Below, piece by piece: positions 19,536 through 29,696 of a stretch of DNA of 64,000 nucleotides (position 1 is its first letter; each line of letters opens with the position of its first letter). This stretch comes from RI-231 sp041394905 (GTDB lineage: Bacteria; Acidobacteriota; Terriglobia; Bryobacterales; UBA6623): positions 62,001 through 126,000 of the forward strand of contig JAWKHJ010000004.1 in assembly GCA_041394905.1 (NCBI GenBank). The letters run 5' to 3'. A program made the position numbers and the translations under genes. Below the pieces are notes generated by a model. The model was given only the letters and a program-made list of their open reading frames with translations, searched no databases and was not told the origin of the DNA.

Positions 19536-22500
19536 ATGAGACATCGATTCGTTCGCTTAGTGCTGCTCGGGGTCGTCGCTCTGTCTGCGGCGTTTGCCCA
19601 GAGCCAAGGCACGATCCAAGGGGTCGTCACCGATGATTCCGGGGGCGTCATTCCCGGAGCCAAAGTAGTCGTTACCAACGACGCCACAGGCGTCGAGAAC
19701 ACACGCTCGACCAACGAGGTCGGCTTTTACACCGTCCCAGGCTTGAACCCGGGACCCTATACCGTCACCGCAAGTGCGGACGGCTTCTCAACCTCTGAAC
19801 AGGAGGGCATCCGACTCGAGGTCGCTCAAACGCTGGGCCTGAACATCCAGCTCAGCGTCGGCCAACTAACCGAGGTCGTCGAAGTCTCCGCCGCAGCCCA
19901 GTTGCTGCAATCGGAAAAGACCGAGGTCGGCCAGGTCATCGACTCCAAGCGCATTCTCGAGATGCCGCTCAACGGCCGCAACTATCTCGAGCCTCGCCAA
20001 GTTCTCCGTCGGCGTTCTGCCGTCCCGCGAAATGGGTAAAGGCACGCGGCAAGACGGCGAACGCGGCGGCGAGGGCGGCATCCTGGCCGTCGGCATGCAC
20101 GCCGCTCAGACCAACGTCCTGCTCGACGGCGCGGACAACTCGTCGCGTAACTCAGGCGGCGCATTGGGCTTCCAGGCGCAGGCCACCAAAGCTTCGGTCG
20201 ATGCAGTTGGCGAGTTCAAAGTCGTGACCAACAACATGTCCGCCGAGTACGGCTACCGTATGGGCGCGAAGGTTCTGGTGAGCACGAAGTCGGGAACGAA
20301 TGAGATCCATGGCTCGCTGTATGAGTTCATCCGCAACGACAAGCTCGACGGGACGAACTTTTTCGCGAACCGTGTCGGCGCCGGCAAGCCAACCCTACGC
20401 CGCAACCAGTACGGCGGGACCATTGGCGGTCCATTCATCAAGAACAAGCTTTTCGGCTTCTTCAGCTTCCAGGGAACGAAAGAGCGCGCCGGCCGGAGCT
20501 TCACGTCTTCGGTTCCGAGCCGCGCGGCCATCGGCGGCGACTTTTCAGCTCAGCCCAATCCCGACCGCGAGATCTACGATCCGGCCACGCTGAGCGGCAC
20601 GGGCTCCGCGGCCACTCGCGCAGCGTTCCCGAACTTCATCATTCCCGCGAGCCGTTTTGATCCGGTTGCGAAAGGTCTGCTCGAGCTCTACCCGACGCCG
20701 AACATCCCTGGGCGCACCGACCTGCGCAACAACTACTTCTACTCGCCGTCGGACTCCATCGACCACAACCAGTACGACATGAAGGTCGACTGGAACATCA
20801 CTAACGCCACGCGCATGTTCGCGCGGTACTCCATTCGCGACGAGTTCGTCGTCCAGAACGGCCCGCTCCCCGCGCCAGCCATCGGCGGCACCGGACAAAC
20901 GGTCGATCTGCCCGGCCAGAACTGGGCCGCGGCCTTGAACACCACCATCTCGGCGACGAAGTTCAACGAAGTGCGCTTTGGCTACACCTATTTCCCGACG
21001 CGCTTTGACATCCCGATCACCGAACCGCTCAACGAACAGTTCGGCATCAAGGGCGCCCCGGGAGACACTATCGACGACGGCTTGAACCAGGGCTATGCGC
21101 TCTCGATTCCTTCCGGCTTCCGCAACCTCGGTCCGCGCGCCTTCTGGCCCAATGTGAACAAGTTGGACAACATGCAGATCTCCGACAACTTCACCATGGT
21201 CAAGGGCAAGCACACGCTAAAGATGGGCGTCGAGCACCGCTGGACGGACATCCCGCGGTCGCCTTCGCGGTTCCGCCGCGGGCAATTCAACTTCTCCGGC
21301 GTCTACACCGCCGAGCAGCCAGAGGTGGCTGCGAGCCGCGGCTCGCAAGGAAGTTCGATCGCCGACATGCTCTTGGGCCTGGCCAATAACGGAACCTGGG
21401 GCTGGCCGAACGGCGAGGAGTACATCACGCGCTACTACGGCGCCTTCATCCAGGACGACTACAAAATTACCAGCCGGCTGACCATGAACATCGGCATCCG
21501 CTACGAGCTCTTTGGCGTGCCGACGTTCCCGAACCCAAACAGCAACGCACTCAACGTGACCGTCGGCCGGTTCGATTCACAGTTCAGCGGCCGCCCCTTT
21601 GATCCGCGTGAAGGCTTGGCACCCGCGGATGGCGGCTTCACGGGAGATGACTACCTGCCCTTCTTCGAGCGGCCGAAGGACAGCCACGACAGCGGAGGCG
21701 AGGCCGACAAGAACAACTTCGCGCCACGTATCGGCTTCGCCTACAGGGCGAACAACAAGACGGTCATTCGCGTCGGCGCCGGCATCTTCTACGGGGAAAA
21801 CGACAACGTACAGGGCGAGTCAGCTCGTTTTAACACGGGGTCGCCGTTTTCCAACGAATACACCAACCCCCAACCGCGCACAAACTCGACCTTCCTCGTC
21901 CAGGACGGCTTCCCGGCTGCCCAGCGCACCGGCTTGCCTCGACCCAGCCTCAGCGTCGAGACGAAGAAGCCAGGCGTCTGGCCGCAGTTCTACTCCGGTC
22001 AGTGGTTCCTCGACATCCAGCGCGAATTGCCGGGCAACACACTGTTCACCATTGGGTACAACGGCACGTCCACTTCGCAAATCCCCGGGGTCATCAACTA
22101 CAACCGCCCGATCACGCCGGATCCAGTCATCCGACAGCAGGACCGCCGCATTCGGCCGTTCTTCAACAACGTCAACCTTCGTGGCGCGCAGTTCCTCAAC
22201 CAGAACTACAACTCGCTCACGTTGAAGGCGGAAAAACGCTTCACCCGAGGGCTGACCTTCCTGAGCTCGTTCACGTGGTCGCACAACATCGACGTCCAGA
22301 ACGAGAACCTCACGCAGGGCACGACCGCCCAGCAACGCTACACCTACCTGCAGTCGATCGACCGGGGCAACGCTTCGCTCGACCGGCGGCTTTCGTATGT
22401 GACCAGCGTCATTTACGAGCTACCCTTTGGCAAGGGCAAGCCGTACCTGAACACTGGCGTCGGCCGGTGGGTCCTGGGCGGATGGCAGGTCGGCGGCATC

Positions 22501-22914
22501 CTCAACTTGTTGGGAGGCACGCCGGACAGCCACACGTTCAATCAGGACACCACGAATGTGGGCGGAGCCAACCGTGGCGATGTGATTGGCGACATCAACC
22601 TCCCGGCCTCACAGCGTACGATCGACCACTGGTTCAACACCGACGCGATCGGACCCGGACAGCCGGGAGTGATCGACAACGCCGGCCGCAACATGGTCTG
22701 GGGCCCAGCGACGAAGGCATTCGACTTTTCGCTGTCCCGCCGCTTCACGATCACCGAACGGCAGTCATTGCAGTTGCGCTTTGAGTCGTTCAACTTCACC
22801 AATACGCCGGTGTTCGGACGGCCGAACACCGCGATTGGATCAGCCAACGCGGGCGTCATCACCACAGCCGGCGAACCGCGCCGCATCCAATTCGGTTTGA
22901 AGTACGCATTCTAA
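19536..22914 (+). CDS. TonB-dependent receptor, divergent paralogue 3 (one frame break)
   Basis: Signal peptide from MRHRFVRLVLLGVVALSAAFAQ, carboxypeptidase-regulatory-like domain (TIQGVVTDDSGGVIPGAKV), plug beginning RILEMPLNGRNYLE, and barrel ending IQFGLKYAF. A single break near 20000 joins NGRNYLE to the next frame (SVGVLPSREMGKGTRQDG), after which 960 residues are clean. Plug and barrel sequences differ clearly from the other three (for example VLLDGADNSSRNSGG in place of VDGFDNRN), so it belongs to another subfamily and probably another substrate. Total about 1,125 residues. It lacks the GGVGRGGGPR C-terminal block shared by paralogues 1, 2 and 4. Confidence 0.9.
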
Positions 22915-22934
22915 CCGCGACGAAATCTACAACC

Positions 22935-22965
22935 AAAGGGCGGGCCCGCCATGGCCCGCCCTTTT
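22935..22965 (+). terminator. rho-independent terminator after TonB receptor 3
   Basis: AAAGGGCGGGCC (22935-22946) pairs with GGCCCGCCCTTT (22953-22964), loop CGCCAT; the stem ends in TTTT. The A-run on the 5' side could let it act in both directions. Confidence 0.85.
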
Positions 22966-22981
22966 GCTTTCCCCGTGTACA

Positions 22982-23464
22982 ATGCGAACCAACGCTATGG
23001 TCCGTCTTCTCGCTTCCGCTCTGCTCCTCGCTTCGCTCGCCTTCGCACAGGACATTCCGCGTCCTCCGAAAGCCGATACGCCGTATCTAATCCACGCGGG
23101 CAATCTGGTCGAAACCGAAACGAACGATGCGACGGACGTGAGCACCGAGAAAGAGATGCGCTATGCAGTCGAGGGCGCGACCTCGACTGCGCGCACGCCG
23201 CTCGCTCTGCCGGAATTTGCCATCGTTCCGGAATCCCTCGACCCAAGCGTGCTGGAGCTCTACCGCTTCGAGCCCATCAACGGCCGCCGAGAGATCTTGC
23301 TCAAGAAGAAGAAGAAGGTTATGGCCGAGCCGTATCACCTCACGGCCCTGCCTTCCCAGCAGAAGGGAGTGTATCGCCTGCGTGTGGCACAGACGCTGTC
23401 GCCCGGCGAGTATTGCCTTACGCCTCAGGGGGCCAATCAGGTCTTCTGTTTCACGGTGTTCTAG
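22982..23464 (+). CDS. small secreted protein of unknown function
   Basis: A 160-residue protein. Start ATG 22982 (MRTNAMVRLLASALLLASLAFAQ) or the second ATG at 22997 both give a Sec signal peptide. The mature part is polar, with a lysine cluster (LLKKKKKVMAEPYHLT) and two cysteines near the end (EYCLTPQGANQVFCFTVF) that may form a disulfide. I recognise no family. The hexamer TACAAT at 22978-22983 overlaps the first ATG and would suit the second as a near-leaderless start. It lies between two TonB receptor genes and could be a periplasmic helper, but nothing proves a link. Confidence 0.65.
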   Translation: MRTNAMVRLLASALLLASLAFAQDIPRPPKADTPYLIHAGNLVETETNDATDVSTEKEMRYAVEGATSTARTPLALPEFAIVPESLDPSVLELYRFEPINGRREILLKKKKKVMAEPYHLTALPSQQKGVYRLRVAQTLSPGEYCLTPQGANQVFCFTVF

Positions 23465-23501
23465 GGCAAGCTGGGCGGGTTACCGCACTTCGTCAGTTAG
23501 C

Positions 23502-23507
23502 TATATT
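23502..23507 (+). promoter_or_regulatory. -10 box of TonB receptor 4
   Basis: TATATT at 23502-23507; no good -35 is visible. Transcription from about 23514 would begin right at the first leader hairpin. Confidence 0.4.
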
Positions 23508-23515
23508 TTGACGAG

Positions 23516-23546
23516 CCAGATCGCCCTACAGGGCGACGGCGTCTGG
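23516..23546 (+). promoter_or_regulatory. 5'-terminal leader hairpin before TonB receptor 4
   Basis: Nested pairing: CCAGA (23516-23520) with TCTGG (23542-23546), and TCGCCC (23521-23526) with GGGCGA (23531-23536) around TACA, leaving a short bulge on the 3' side. Confidence 0.45.
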
Positions 23547-23567
23547 TCGGATTCGACGTCATCATCT

Positions 23568-23599
23568 CTAGCGGTACGGACCTAGGAGGGTCCCGCTAG
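23568..23599 (+). promoter_or_regulatory. hairpin presenting the Shine-Dalgarno, ending at the start codon of TonB receptor 4
   Basis: CTAGCG (23568-23573) pairs with CGCTAG (23594-23599); GGACC (23578-23582) pairs with GGTCC (23589-23593); the 6-nt loop is TAGGAG (23583-23588), the core of the Shine-Dalgarno. The 5' arm has a 4-nt bulge. The 3' arm ends directly before ATG 23600. Confidence 0.6.
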
Positions 23600-26500
23600 A
23601 TGCAAAGACGTCTACTCCTGCTCGCCTTGTGCGCGAGCTTTATGACTCCCGTCGTTTCGGGGCAAGCAAACAATGCGACTGTCACTGGGGTTGTGACAGA
23701 CACCGCCGACGCCGTCATTCCCGGCGCAACTGTAACGGTGCACAGCGTCGATCAGGGGATTGACCGCACCATGGAAACCAACGAGGAGGGCGGCTATTCG
23801 ATCGTCAACCTCTCACCCGGCAACTATGAGCTTCGCGTGAAGTCAGACGGCTTCCGAGCTCATGTGGAGAAAGGAATCGTGCTGCGCATTGGCGACACGG
23901 TGCGCGTGGACGTGCGACTAGAGATCGGCGCGGTTAGCGAGTCGATCACGGTCGACGCGCAGATGGTGACGCTCAACACCGAGAACGGCACCATCAAGGG
24001 CGACGTCATCGTCCAGGAAGAAATTCAAGAGCTGCCGCTGGCCGGCCGCGACTTCACCGACTTGGCCTTCTTCACGCCAGGCGTGGTTCCGAAAGCGCAA
24101 GGAGGCCAGGGCTCCGGCATGAACGTCAACGGCGCGCGCGCCTCCAACACGAATTTCTATGTCGACGGATTCGACAACCGCAACGCCCGTGGCGCGGCCG
24201 CCCAAGTGCGTCCGAACATCGACGCGCTACAGGAGTTCAAGATGGAAGTCTCGGGCTATTCCGCCGAATATGGCCGCATGGCCGGCGGCGTCATGAACAT
24301 GGCGCTGCGCTCGGGCACGAACGAATTCCACGGCAACCTCAACTACTACCTGCGCAACGACGTGCTCGACGCGCTCGGTTTCTTCGAAGAAGAAGGCAAC
24401 GCACTGCGGCAGAACCAGTACGCCATCACCATCGCCGGCCCCATCATCAAGAACAAGACCTTCTTCATGGTGAGCTACGAAGGCTTGCGTAAGACCGAAG
24501 ATCAGACGCGGCTCAACCGCGTGCCGACGGCGCTCGAGCGCGCCGGCGACTTTTCGCAGTCACTCAACGTCAACGGTGGACCGCTGTATCTGCGCGACCG
24601 GCTCAAGTCCGGCAACTGCAGCGCCTCGGCCAAAGCCTCGTGCTTCCCCAACAACACCATCCCGGCAGACCGCATCGACCCGATCGGCCGCAAGCTGATG
24701 GACACCTATCCGCTGGTCAACCGCGCCGGCGCCGGGCAGGTGGGATACAACTACAACACCACGGCGCAGGACCAAGACGAGTGGGACAGCCCGTTGTTCA
24801 AGATTGACCACAAGCTGGGCGAGAACTCGCTCGCACTGCGCTACCAAAAGCGCTTCAATCGCACCACCAACCCTTTTTCGGGCAGCGATTTGGGGAATTT
24901 TGGCCACACGATCGACGATAAGCGCTCGCTTGGCGGCGTCGACTACACGCACATGTTTTCTCCTACGCTGCTGGCCGAAGTGCGTTTTGGATTTAGCCGC
25001 AACGCCGAATATGACGAGGGCTTCTACGCCGGGCAAAACATTGCGAGCGAGCTCGGGATGGAAAACCTCATCCCCGAGGGCGAGGCCAAGAATGAACCGG
25101 CGCTGCTCGACTGGCCGCACTTCGTGGTGACCAACTACTCCGACCTCGGCACGGGCAACAACATGCCGGTGCAGTTCTTCACCACCGACTGGCAATATGG
25201 CGGCAAGATGACCTGGATCAAGGCGCAACACACGATGAAGTTCGGATTCAATTCGAATTTCGTGCAGATGAATCAGCCCTACTTCAACAACCAGCGCGGG
25301 ACTTACCGCTTCCTGGGCAATCGCACCGGCCACTCCGCAGCGGACTTGCTGCTCGGCTGGCTGCAAAACGCGAATCGCCAAGTTGACTTCAACCGCAACT
25401 ACTGGCGCCAGCACGCCCTGGGCGCCTTCTTCAATGACGACTGGAAGGCAACCCGCAACCTGACCGTGAACTTGGGCCTGCGCTGGGAGGTCAATCAGGC
25501 GCCGTGGGACAAGTACGATCGGCTGGGCGTCTACGACACGATCTCGGAGAAGCTCATCATCGCCGACGACCAGAACGCCCCAGCCCGCTACCAGAGCTTG
25601 CTCGACGAGACCGGCCTGCGCGGTTTGGTCGTGACAGCGCAAGAAGCCAACCGTCCGCGCTCGGTCATCAAGACTGACTGGATCAACTTTTCGCCGCGCG
25701 TGGGCTTGGCCTACAAGGTCAACGACAAGACGGTCATCCGCACTGGATATGGCCTCTTCTTGAGCGGTGACATCCTCAACAACCTTCGCAACAGCCTCTC
25801 GAACCAGTTCCCGTTCGCCATCGCGCAGAACTTCGCCGGCGTGAACACCGACCCAGGGCTTGTCTCGCTGCAAACGCCGTTCCCTGACACCCGCGCCACC
25901 TTCAGCGGCACCACCAGCGCGAACGGCTACACGCTCAACCCCAAGCAGAGCTACCTGCAGTCGTGGAACTTCACCATCGAGCGCCAACTCTTCGGCAGCA
26001 CCGCGATCGAGATCGACTACCGTGGCTCGAAGGGCACGTTCCTGCAGCGGCTCTACGACTACAACCAGCCGTACCGAACACTCGACGCTTACGTGGCGGG
26101 CGAAGGCTTCGTGCGTCCGATTCCGGCGTGGAACGCGTTGAACATCTACCACACTGGTTCGAATTCCAACTACAACGCCTTCAATGCGTCCTGGCGCAAG
26201 CGGAGTCGCGGCGGCCTGTTCTGGCGGTTGAACTACTCGTTTTCGAAGTCGATTGACGATGCGTCGCAAGCGAATGGTCAATCGGCCGGCGGCTTCGCCA
26301 ACGCGCTGGACTCGCGTAATCTGCGGCTCGACCGGGCGCGCTCGGACTTCGACATCCGGCACGTGCTGACGGCGGTTGCGAGCGTGGAGTTGCCCTTCGG
26401 CAGACGCAAACGCTGGGGCCAAAACTGGCACCCGGTCGTCAACAGCATCCTCGGCGGGTGGCAACTCTCGGGCACGACGACCGCCTACAGCGGATCTCCA

Positions 26501-26992
26501 TTCACGGTGGAATCGACCGGCGTCGACGTGAATGTCGGCGAGTCTCAACGACCCAACCGGCTGTCCAACGGCATGATCGAAGCGGGCTCGCAGCCGGGAC
26601 GCAAGGGCGTCGACTATACCTGGTACAACCTTGGCGCGTTCGAAGAAGTGCCCTGCTACGTGCCGCCGGGGACGGAAGTACCCGCGACGTGTACGCAGAG
26701 CACACACGGGTTCGCTCCGTTCGCCGCCGGCAACTCGGGACGCAACATTCTCGACGGGCCCGGGCTATTCTCGAGTGACTTGGCGCTTGCGAAGAACTTC
26801 CGCCTGCGGGAAGGCCACAACCTGCAACTACGCGTCGAGTCGTTCAACATCACCAACCGGCCGAACTTCATCATCGTGGACGACATGACGTTCTTCAACT
26901 CGCTCACCGGCGGCTACTTGAGCCAAGTGGGCGGAGTGGGCCGGGGCGGCGGACCGCGCATCTTCCAGTACGCGCTGAAGTACCGCTTCTGA
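23600..26992 (+). CDS. Oar-like TonB-dependent receptor, paralogue 4
   Basis: Intact 1,130-residue receptor: signal peptide (MQRRLLLLALCASFMTPVVSGQ), carboxypeptidase-regulatory-like domain (NATVTGVVTDTADAVIPGATV), plug (IQELPLAGRDFTDLAFF, VDGFDNRNARGAAAQV) and barrel ending GGGPRIFQYALKYRF. Very close to paralogue 2 across the barrel (for example NFTIERQLFGSTA, KRSRGGLFWRLNYSFSKSI), with differences concentrated in putative loops. AGGAGGG sits 9 nt before the ATG inside a hairpin. No SusD-like gene accompanies it. The same-strand neighbour upstream is a small secreted protein; downstream is a convergent amidohydrolase. Confidence 0.93.
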   Translation: MQRRLLLLALCASFMTPVVSGQANNATVTGVVTDTADAVIPGATVTVHSVDQGIDRTMETNEEGGYSIVNLSPGNYELRVKSDGFRAHVEKGIVLRIGDTVRVDVRLEIGAVSESITVDAQMVTLNTENGTIKGDVIVQEEIQELPLAGRDFTDLAFFTPGVVPKAQGGQGSGMNVNGARASNTNFYVDGFDNRNARGAAAQVRPNIDALQEFKMEVSGYSAEYGRMAGGVMNMALRSGTNEFHGNLNYYLRNDVLDALGFFEEEGNALRQNQYAITIAGPIIKNKTFFMVSYEGLRKTEDQTRLNRVPTALERAGDFSQSLNVNGGPLYLRDRLKSGNCSASAKASCFPNNTIPADRIDPIGRKLMDTYPLVNRAGAGQVGYNYNTTAQDQDEWDSPLFKIDHKLGENSLALRYQKRFNRTTNPFSGSDLGNFGHTIDDKRSLGGVDYTHMFSPTLLAEVRFGFSRNAEYDEGFYAGQNIASELGMENLIPEGEAKNEPALLDWPHFVVTNYSDLGTGNNMPVQFFTTDWQYGGKMTWIKAQHTMKFGFNSNFVQMNQPYFNNQRGTYRFLGNRTGHSAADLLLGWLQNANRQVDFNRNYWRQHALGAFFNDDWKATRNLTVNLGLRWEVNQAPWDKYDRLGVYDTISEKLIIADDQNAPARYQSLLDETGLRGLVVTAQEANRPRSVIKTDWINFSPRVGLAYKVNDKTVIRTGYGLFLSGDILNNLRNSLSNQFPFAIAQNFAGVNTDPGLVSLQTPFPDTRATFSGTTSANGYTLNPKQSYLQSWNFTIERQLFGSTAIEIDYRGSKGTFLQRLYDYNQPYRTLDAYVAGEGFVRPIPAWNALNIYHTGSNSNYNAFNASWRKRSRGGLFWRLNYSFSKSIDDASQANGQSAGGFANALDSRNLRLDRARSDFDIRHVLTAVASVELPFGRRKRWGQNWHPVVNSILGGWQLSGTTTAYSGSPFTVESTGVDVNVGESQRPNRLSNGMIEAGSQPGRKGVDYTWYNLGAFEEVPCYVPPGTEVPATCTQSTHGFAPFAAGNSGRNILDGPGLFSSDLALAKNFRLREGHNLQLRVESFNITNRPNFIIVDDMTFFNSLTGGYLSQVGGVGRGGGPRIFQYALKYRF

Positions 26993-27007
26993 CGAACCGA
27001 TGGATTC

Positions 27008-27035
27008 AGAGCCGCGGGTGCAAGTCCGCGGCTCT
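27008..27035. terminator. hairpin between convergent TonB receptor 4 and amidohydrolase genes
   Basis: A perfect 10-bp stem AGAGCCGCGG/CCGCGGCTCT with an 8-nt loop. No T-run follows on either strand, so terminator activity is likely only by position. Confidence 0.5.
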
Positions 27036-27040
27036 GCTCC

Positions 27041-28351
27041 TCATTCGAACTTCTTTCCGCCGAAATACACCGCGTTGATCTTTCGCGTATTGCGAATATC
27101 CTGTAGCGGATTCGCGTCCAAGACGACCATGTCGGCGACCTTGCCCTTCTCGAGCGTGCCGAAGTTCTTGTCGATGCGCAGCGCCTGAGAGGAGTACTTC
27201 GACCAGCCTTCGATCACGCGCAACGGTTTGATCCCGGCCTCGACCATCAGCTCGGCCTCCCAGTGCTCGAAGTAGCCGGGGAAGCGGCCGACCGGGCCGG
27301 TATCGGTGCCAAACGCCACGTTGACGCCCGCATCGACGAGTTTCTTGGCGTTGCGCATCGCCATCTCGAAATCCTTCTTGCCTTGTTCGATCACCGCCGG
27401 GTCCGACTGCGCAGCCTTGAGCTTGGTGCGGATCTGTTCGATGACGTCCTCGCTTACGGACTTCTTAAAGAACGGATCGTCGAGCCACTTAGGCGGATTG
27501 GCATAGACGTAGGTCGAAAGCTCACGCGTGATCGTCGGCGCATAATAGACGCCGTTTTTCTTCATCAGTCCGATGAATTCCTGGTCGACGTCGAAGTCGC
27601 GCACGCTGTGGCCGAGGATGTCGATGCCGGAGCGGATCAAGCTCTTGGCATCTTCGAGGGCATAGACGTGCGCAAACGCCGGCAGCTTGTTCTTGTGGGC
27701 TTGGTCGATGATCGCCGCGTAAACCTCTTTCGGAAGAGGCGGGAAGGCGCCGTGGTGGGTGTCGACCCACATCTTGATCAGGTCCGCGCCCTTCTTCGCC
27801 GTCTCGTCGACCCAGACGCGCGCCTGCGAGGCCGAGGCGGTCTCGTGCGCCACGCCTTTCACACCCGGGGCCGTCGTGGGGTAGCCGCCCATGGTCGTGA
27901 AGCCTTGCAGCGCGGTGAGCACGCGCGCGCTCATGAACGCGTTCCGGTTGCGCTCGTCGCGAAACTCAATCATCGAGTCTTCGTCAGTACCCATCGAGGT
28001 CGTCGTCGTCACGCCGTATTCGGCATAGGTGCGCAGGTTCTCGATGACGCTCTCGCGCGTGAAGAAGCTGCGGTCCTGGCTCAGGCCTTTGGTATTCCCG
28101 ACGTGGCCGTGCAGATTGATGATGCCCGGCACAATGACCTTACCGGACAGATCGACGACGTCCGCGCCCGAAGGGGCCTTGACCTTAGAGGATGGCCCGA
28201 TGGCGGCGATCTTCTCGCCTCGTACCACGATCGTGGCGTCGTCGATGGGCGGAGCCCCCGTACCGTCGATCAGCGTGGCGTGGGTGAAGACGCGCACCTG
28301 GGCGGACGCGGCCAGGGCGGCGAAGAGCGAAAGCAAGGCGACTCGGCGCAT
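27041..28351 (-). CDS. secreted metal-dependent amidohydrolase
   Basis: A 436-residue protein. Start ATG 28351 gives a signal peptide (MRRVALLSLFAALAASAQ); the open frame runs further upstream but only as an antisense shadow of the next gene. Amidohydrolase (imidazolonepropionase-like) ligands are all present: NLHGHVG (H-x-H), ADLIKMWVD lysine region, FAHVY, ILGHSV and the late aspartate in VAFGTDTG. The C-terminal composite domain reads GTLEKGKVADMVVLDANPL. It likely hydrolyses a cyclic amide or dipeptide-like bond in the periplasm. It is transcribed away from the amidohydrolase operon starting at 28424. Confidence 0.88.
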   Translation of the reverse strand: MRRVALLSLFAALAASAQVRVFTHATLIDGTGAPPIDDATIVVRGEKIAAIGPSSKVKAPSGADVVDLSGKVIVPGIINLHGHVGNTKGLSQDRSFFTRESVIENLRTYAEYGVTTTTSMGTDEDSMIEFRDERNRNAFMSARVLTALQGFTTMGGYPTTAPGVKGVAHETASASQARVWVDETAKKGADLIKMWVDTHHGAFPPLPKEVYAAIIDQAHKNKLPAFAHVYALEDAKSLIRSGIDILGHSVRDFDVDQEFIGLMKKNGVYYAPTITRELSTYVYANPPKWLDDPFFKKSVSEDVIEQIRTKLKAAQSDPAVIEQGKKDFEMAMRNAKKLVDAGVNVAFGTDTGPVGRFPGYFEHWEAELMVEAGIKPLRVIEGWSKYSSQALRIDKNFGTLEKGKVADMVVLDANPLQDIRNTRKINAVYFGGKKFE

Positions 28352-28360
28352 ACGGACCGG

Positions 28361-28366
28361 ATCATA
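28361..28366 (-). promoter_or_regulatory. -10-like hexamer TATGAT before amidohydrolase gene
   Basis: TATGAT on the minus strand, exactly 9 nt before ATG 28351, with no Shine-Dalgarno between. Suggests a leaderless transcript. Confidence 0.5.
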
Positions 28367-28423
28367 GCACGCACAAACCCGTCGGTTTCCGGCCGCGCCG
28401 CCGGTGCTACCATAACCGTCTCC

Positions 28424-29696
28424 ATGGGATTTCGACTGCTCGCCGGAGTGCTCGCGGCGGCCGCGCTTTGCGCCCAGTCGCCGGACCGCCCGCGCGTGTT
28501 CGCCATCCGCGACGCCCGCATCGTAGCGGTCTCGTCCGCGCCAATCGAGAAGGGTTCGATCATGCTGCGCGACGGGTTGATCGAAGCGGTCGGGGCAACG
28601 GTCGACATCCCCGCTGACGCATGGATTATTGACGGCGCCGGGCTGACCATCTATCCCGGTTTCATCGACGCGATGAGCACGGTCGGCATGCCGCCGCCTT
28701 CTTCGGCCGGCAACTCGGGCCCTCTCTCGCGCGGCCCGCAAGACCGTCCCGCGACCACGCCCTGGCTCACTGGCGCGGACGCCTTTCGCGGCAAGAAAGA
28801 GGACCTCGACGCTTGGCGCGAAGGCGGTTTCACCACGCTCGCGCTCACCCCGCAGGTCGGCATCTTCCCGGGTCAAACCTCGTTGGTCGACTTAGGCGAC
28901 GGTCCGATGAACGACCGCGTAGTCGCCTCGAAGACAGCGATGATGATCCGCCTGCCGAATGACACGGAAGGCTACCGCGGCTATCCCACTGCGCTGCTGG
29001 GCCGCATCGCCTACGTGCGGCAAGTCTTTCTCGATGCCGGCTGGTCGATCGAAGCGCGCGCGATGTACGCGAAGAACCCGTCCGGGCTGGCGCGACCGGC
29101 GCGCGACCGAGCCGCGGAAGCCCTCGAACCCACGCTCGACGCCGACCAGCTCGTCCTCTATCCAGCAAGTTCGGCGATCGAAGTTCGCCGCGTGCTGCGC
29201 CTGCAACCCGACCTGGCCGTCAAACACATGGCAATCTACGGCGCGCAGCAAGCCTACGCGCCCGGCGTAGCGCAGGCACTGGCGAAGGCGGGTCTCGCCG
29301 CGCTCGTTGATGTCGCTTGGCCGGAGGAGCGCAAAGGCGCTGACCCGGATGCAGACACCTCTCTGCGCGTGCTCGAGTACCGCAAGAACGCCCCGGGGAG
29401 CGCATCGGCGCTCTCAGCCGCAGACGTTCGCTTCGCCTTCTACTCGTCCAACGCGAAGGCGCCACGCGAGCTGCTTGACGGCGTGCGCAAAGCGGTCGAG
29501 GCCGGACTGGCCCGAGGCTGCGATCGAGGCTTTGACGCTAGGCGCGGCGCGCGTCCACGGCGTCGACCGGATGTTGGGCTCCCTCGAAGCCGGCAAAATC
29601 GCGAATCTCGCCGTGTTCCGCGAGGACCCGCTCGACGCCAAGGCAAAGCCCGTGATGGTGTTCGTCGACGGCGTGAAGTATGAGGTGCAACCGTGA
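28424..29696 (+). CDS. amidohydrolase-fold protein lacking metal ligands, first of operon (one frame break)
   Basis: Signal peptide MGFRLLAGVLAAAALCAQ and amidohydrolase-like N- and C-terminal domains (IEKGSIMLRDGLIEAVGA; SLEAGKIANLAVFREDPL). The usual H-x-H after strand 1 is replaced: the sequence reads YPGFIDAMSTVGMPP. The later histidines and the aspartate are also missing (LVLYPASSAIEV, KHMAIYGAQQAYAP, FAFYSSNAKAP). It is therefore probably a non-catalytic partner. A break near 29510 separates KAVEAGLARG from EAAIEALTLGAARVHG. Length about 424 residues. Its TGA (29694-29696) overlaps the GTG start of the next gene. Confidence 0.82.

Noticed and set aside
24560..26707. 715-codon open frame on the minus strand inside TonB receptor 4
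   Set aside because: Antisense shadow with Arg-rich low-complexity sequence; the sense strand encodes an intact, recognisable receptor.
28352..28876. N-terminal extension of the minus-strand amidohydrolase
   Set aside because: The extension is antisense to the start of the divergent amidohydrolase; the signal peptide begins at 28351.
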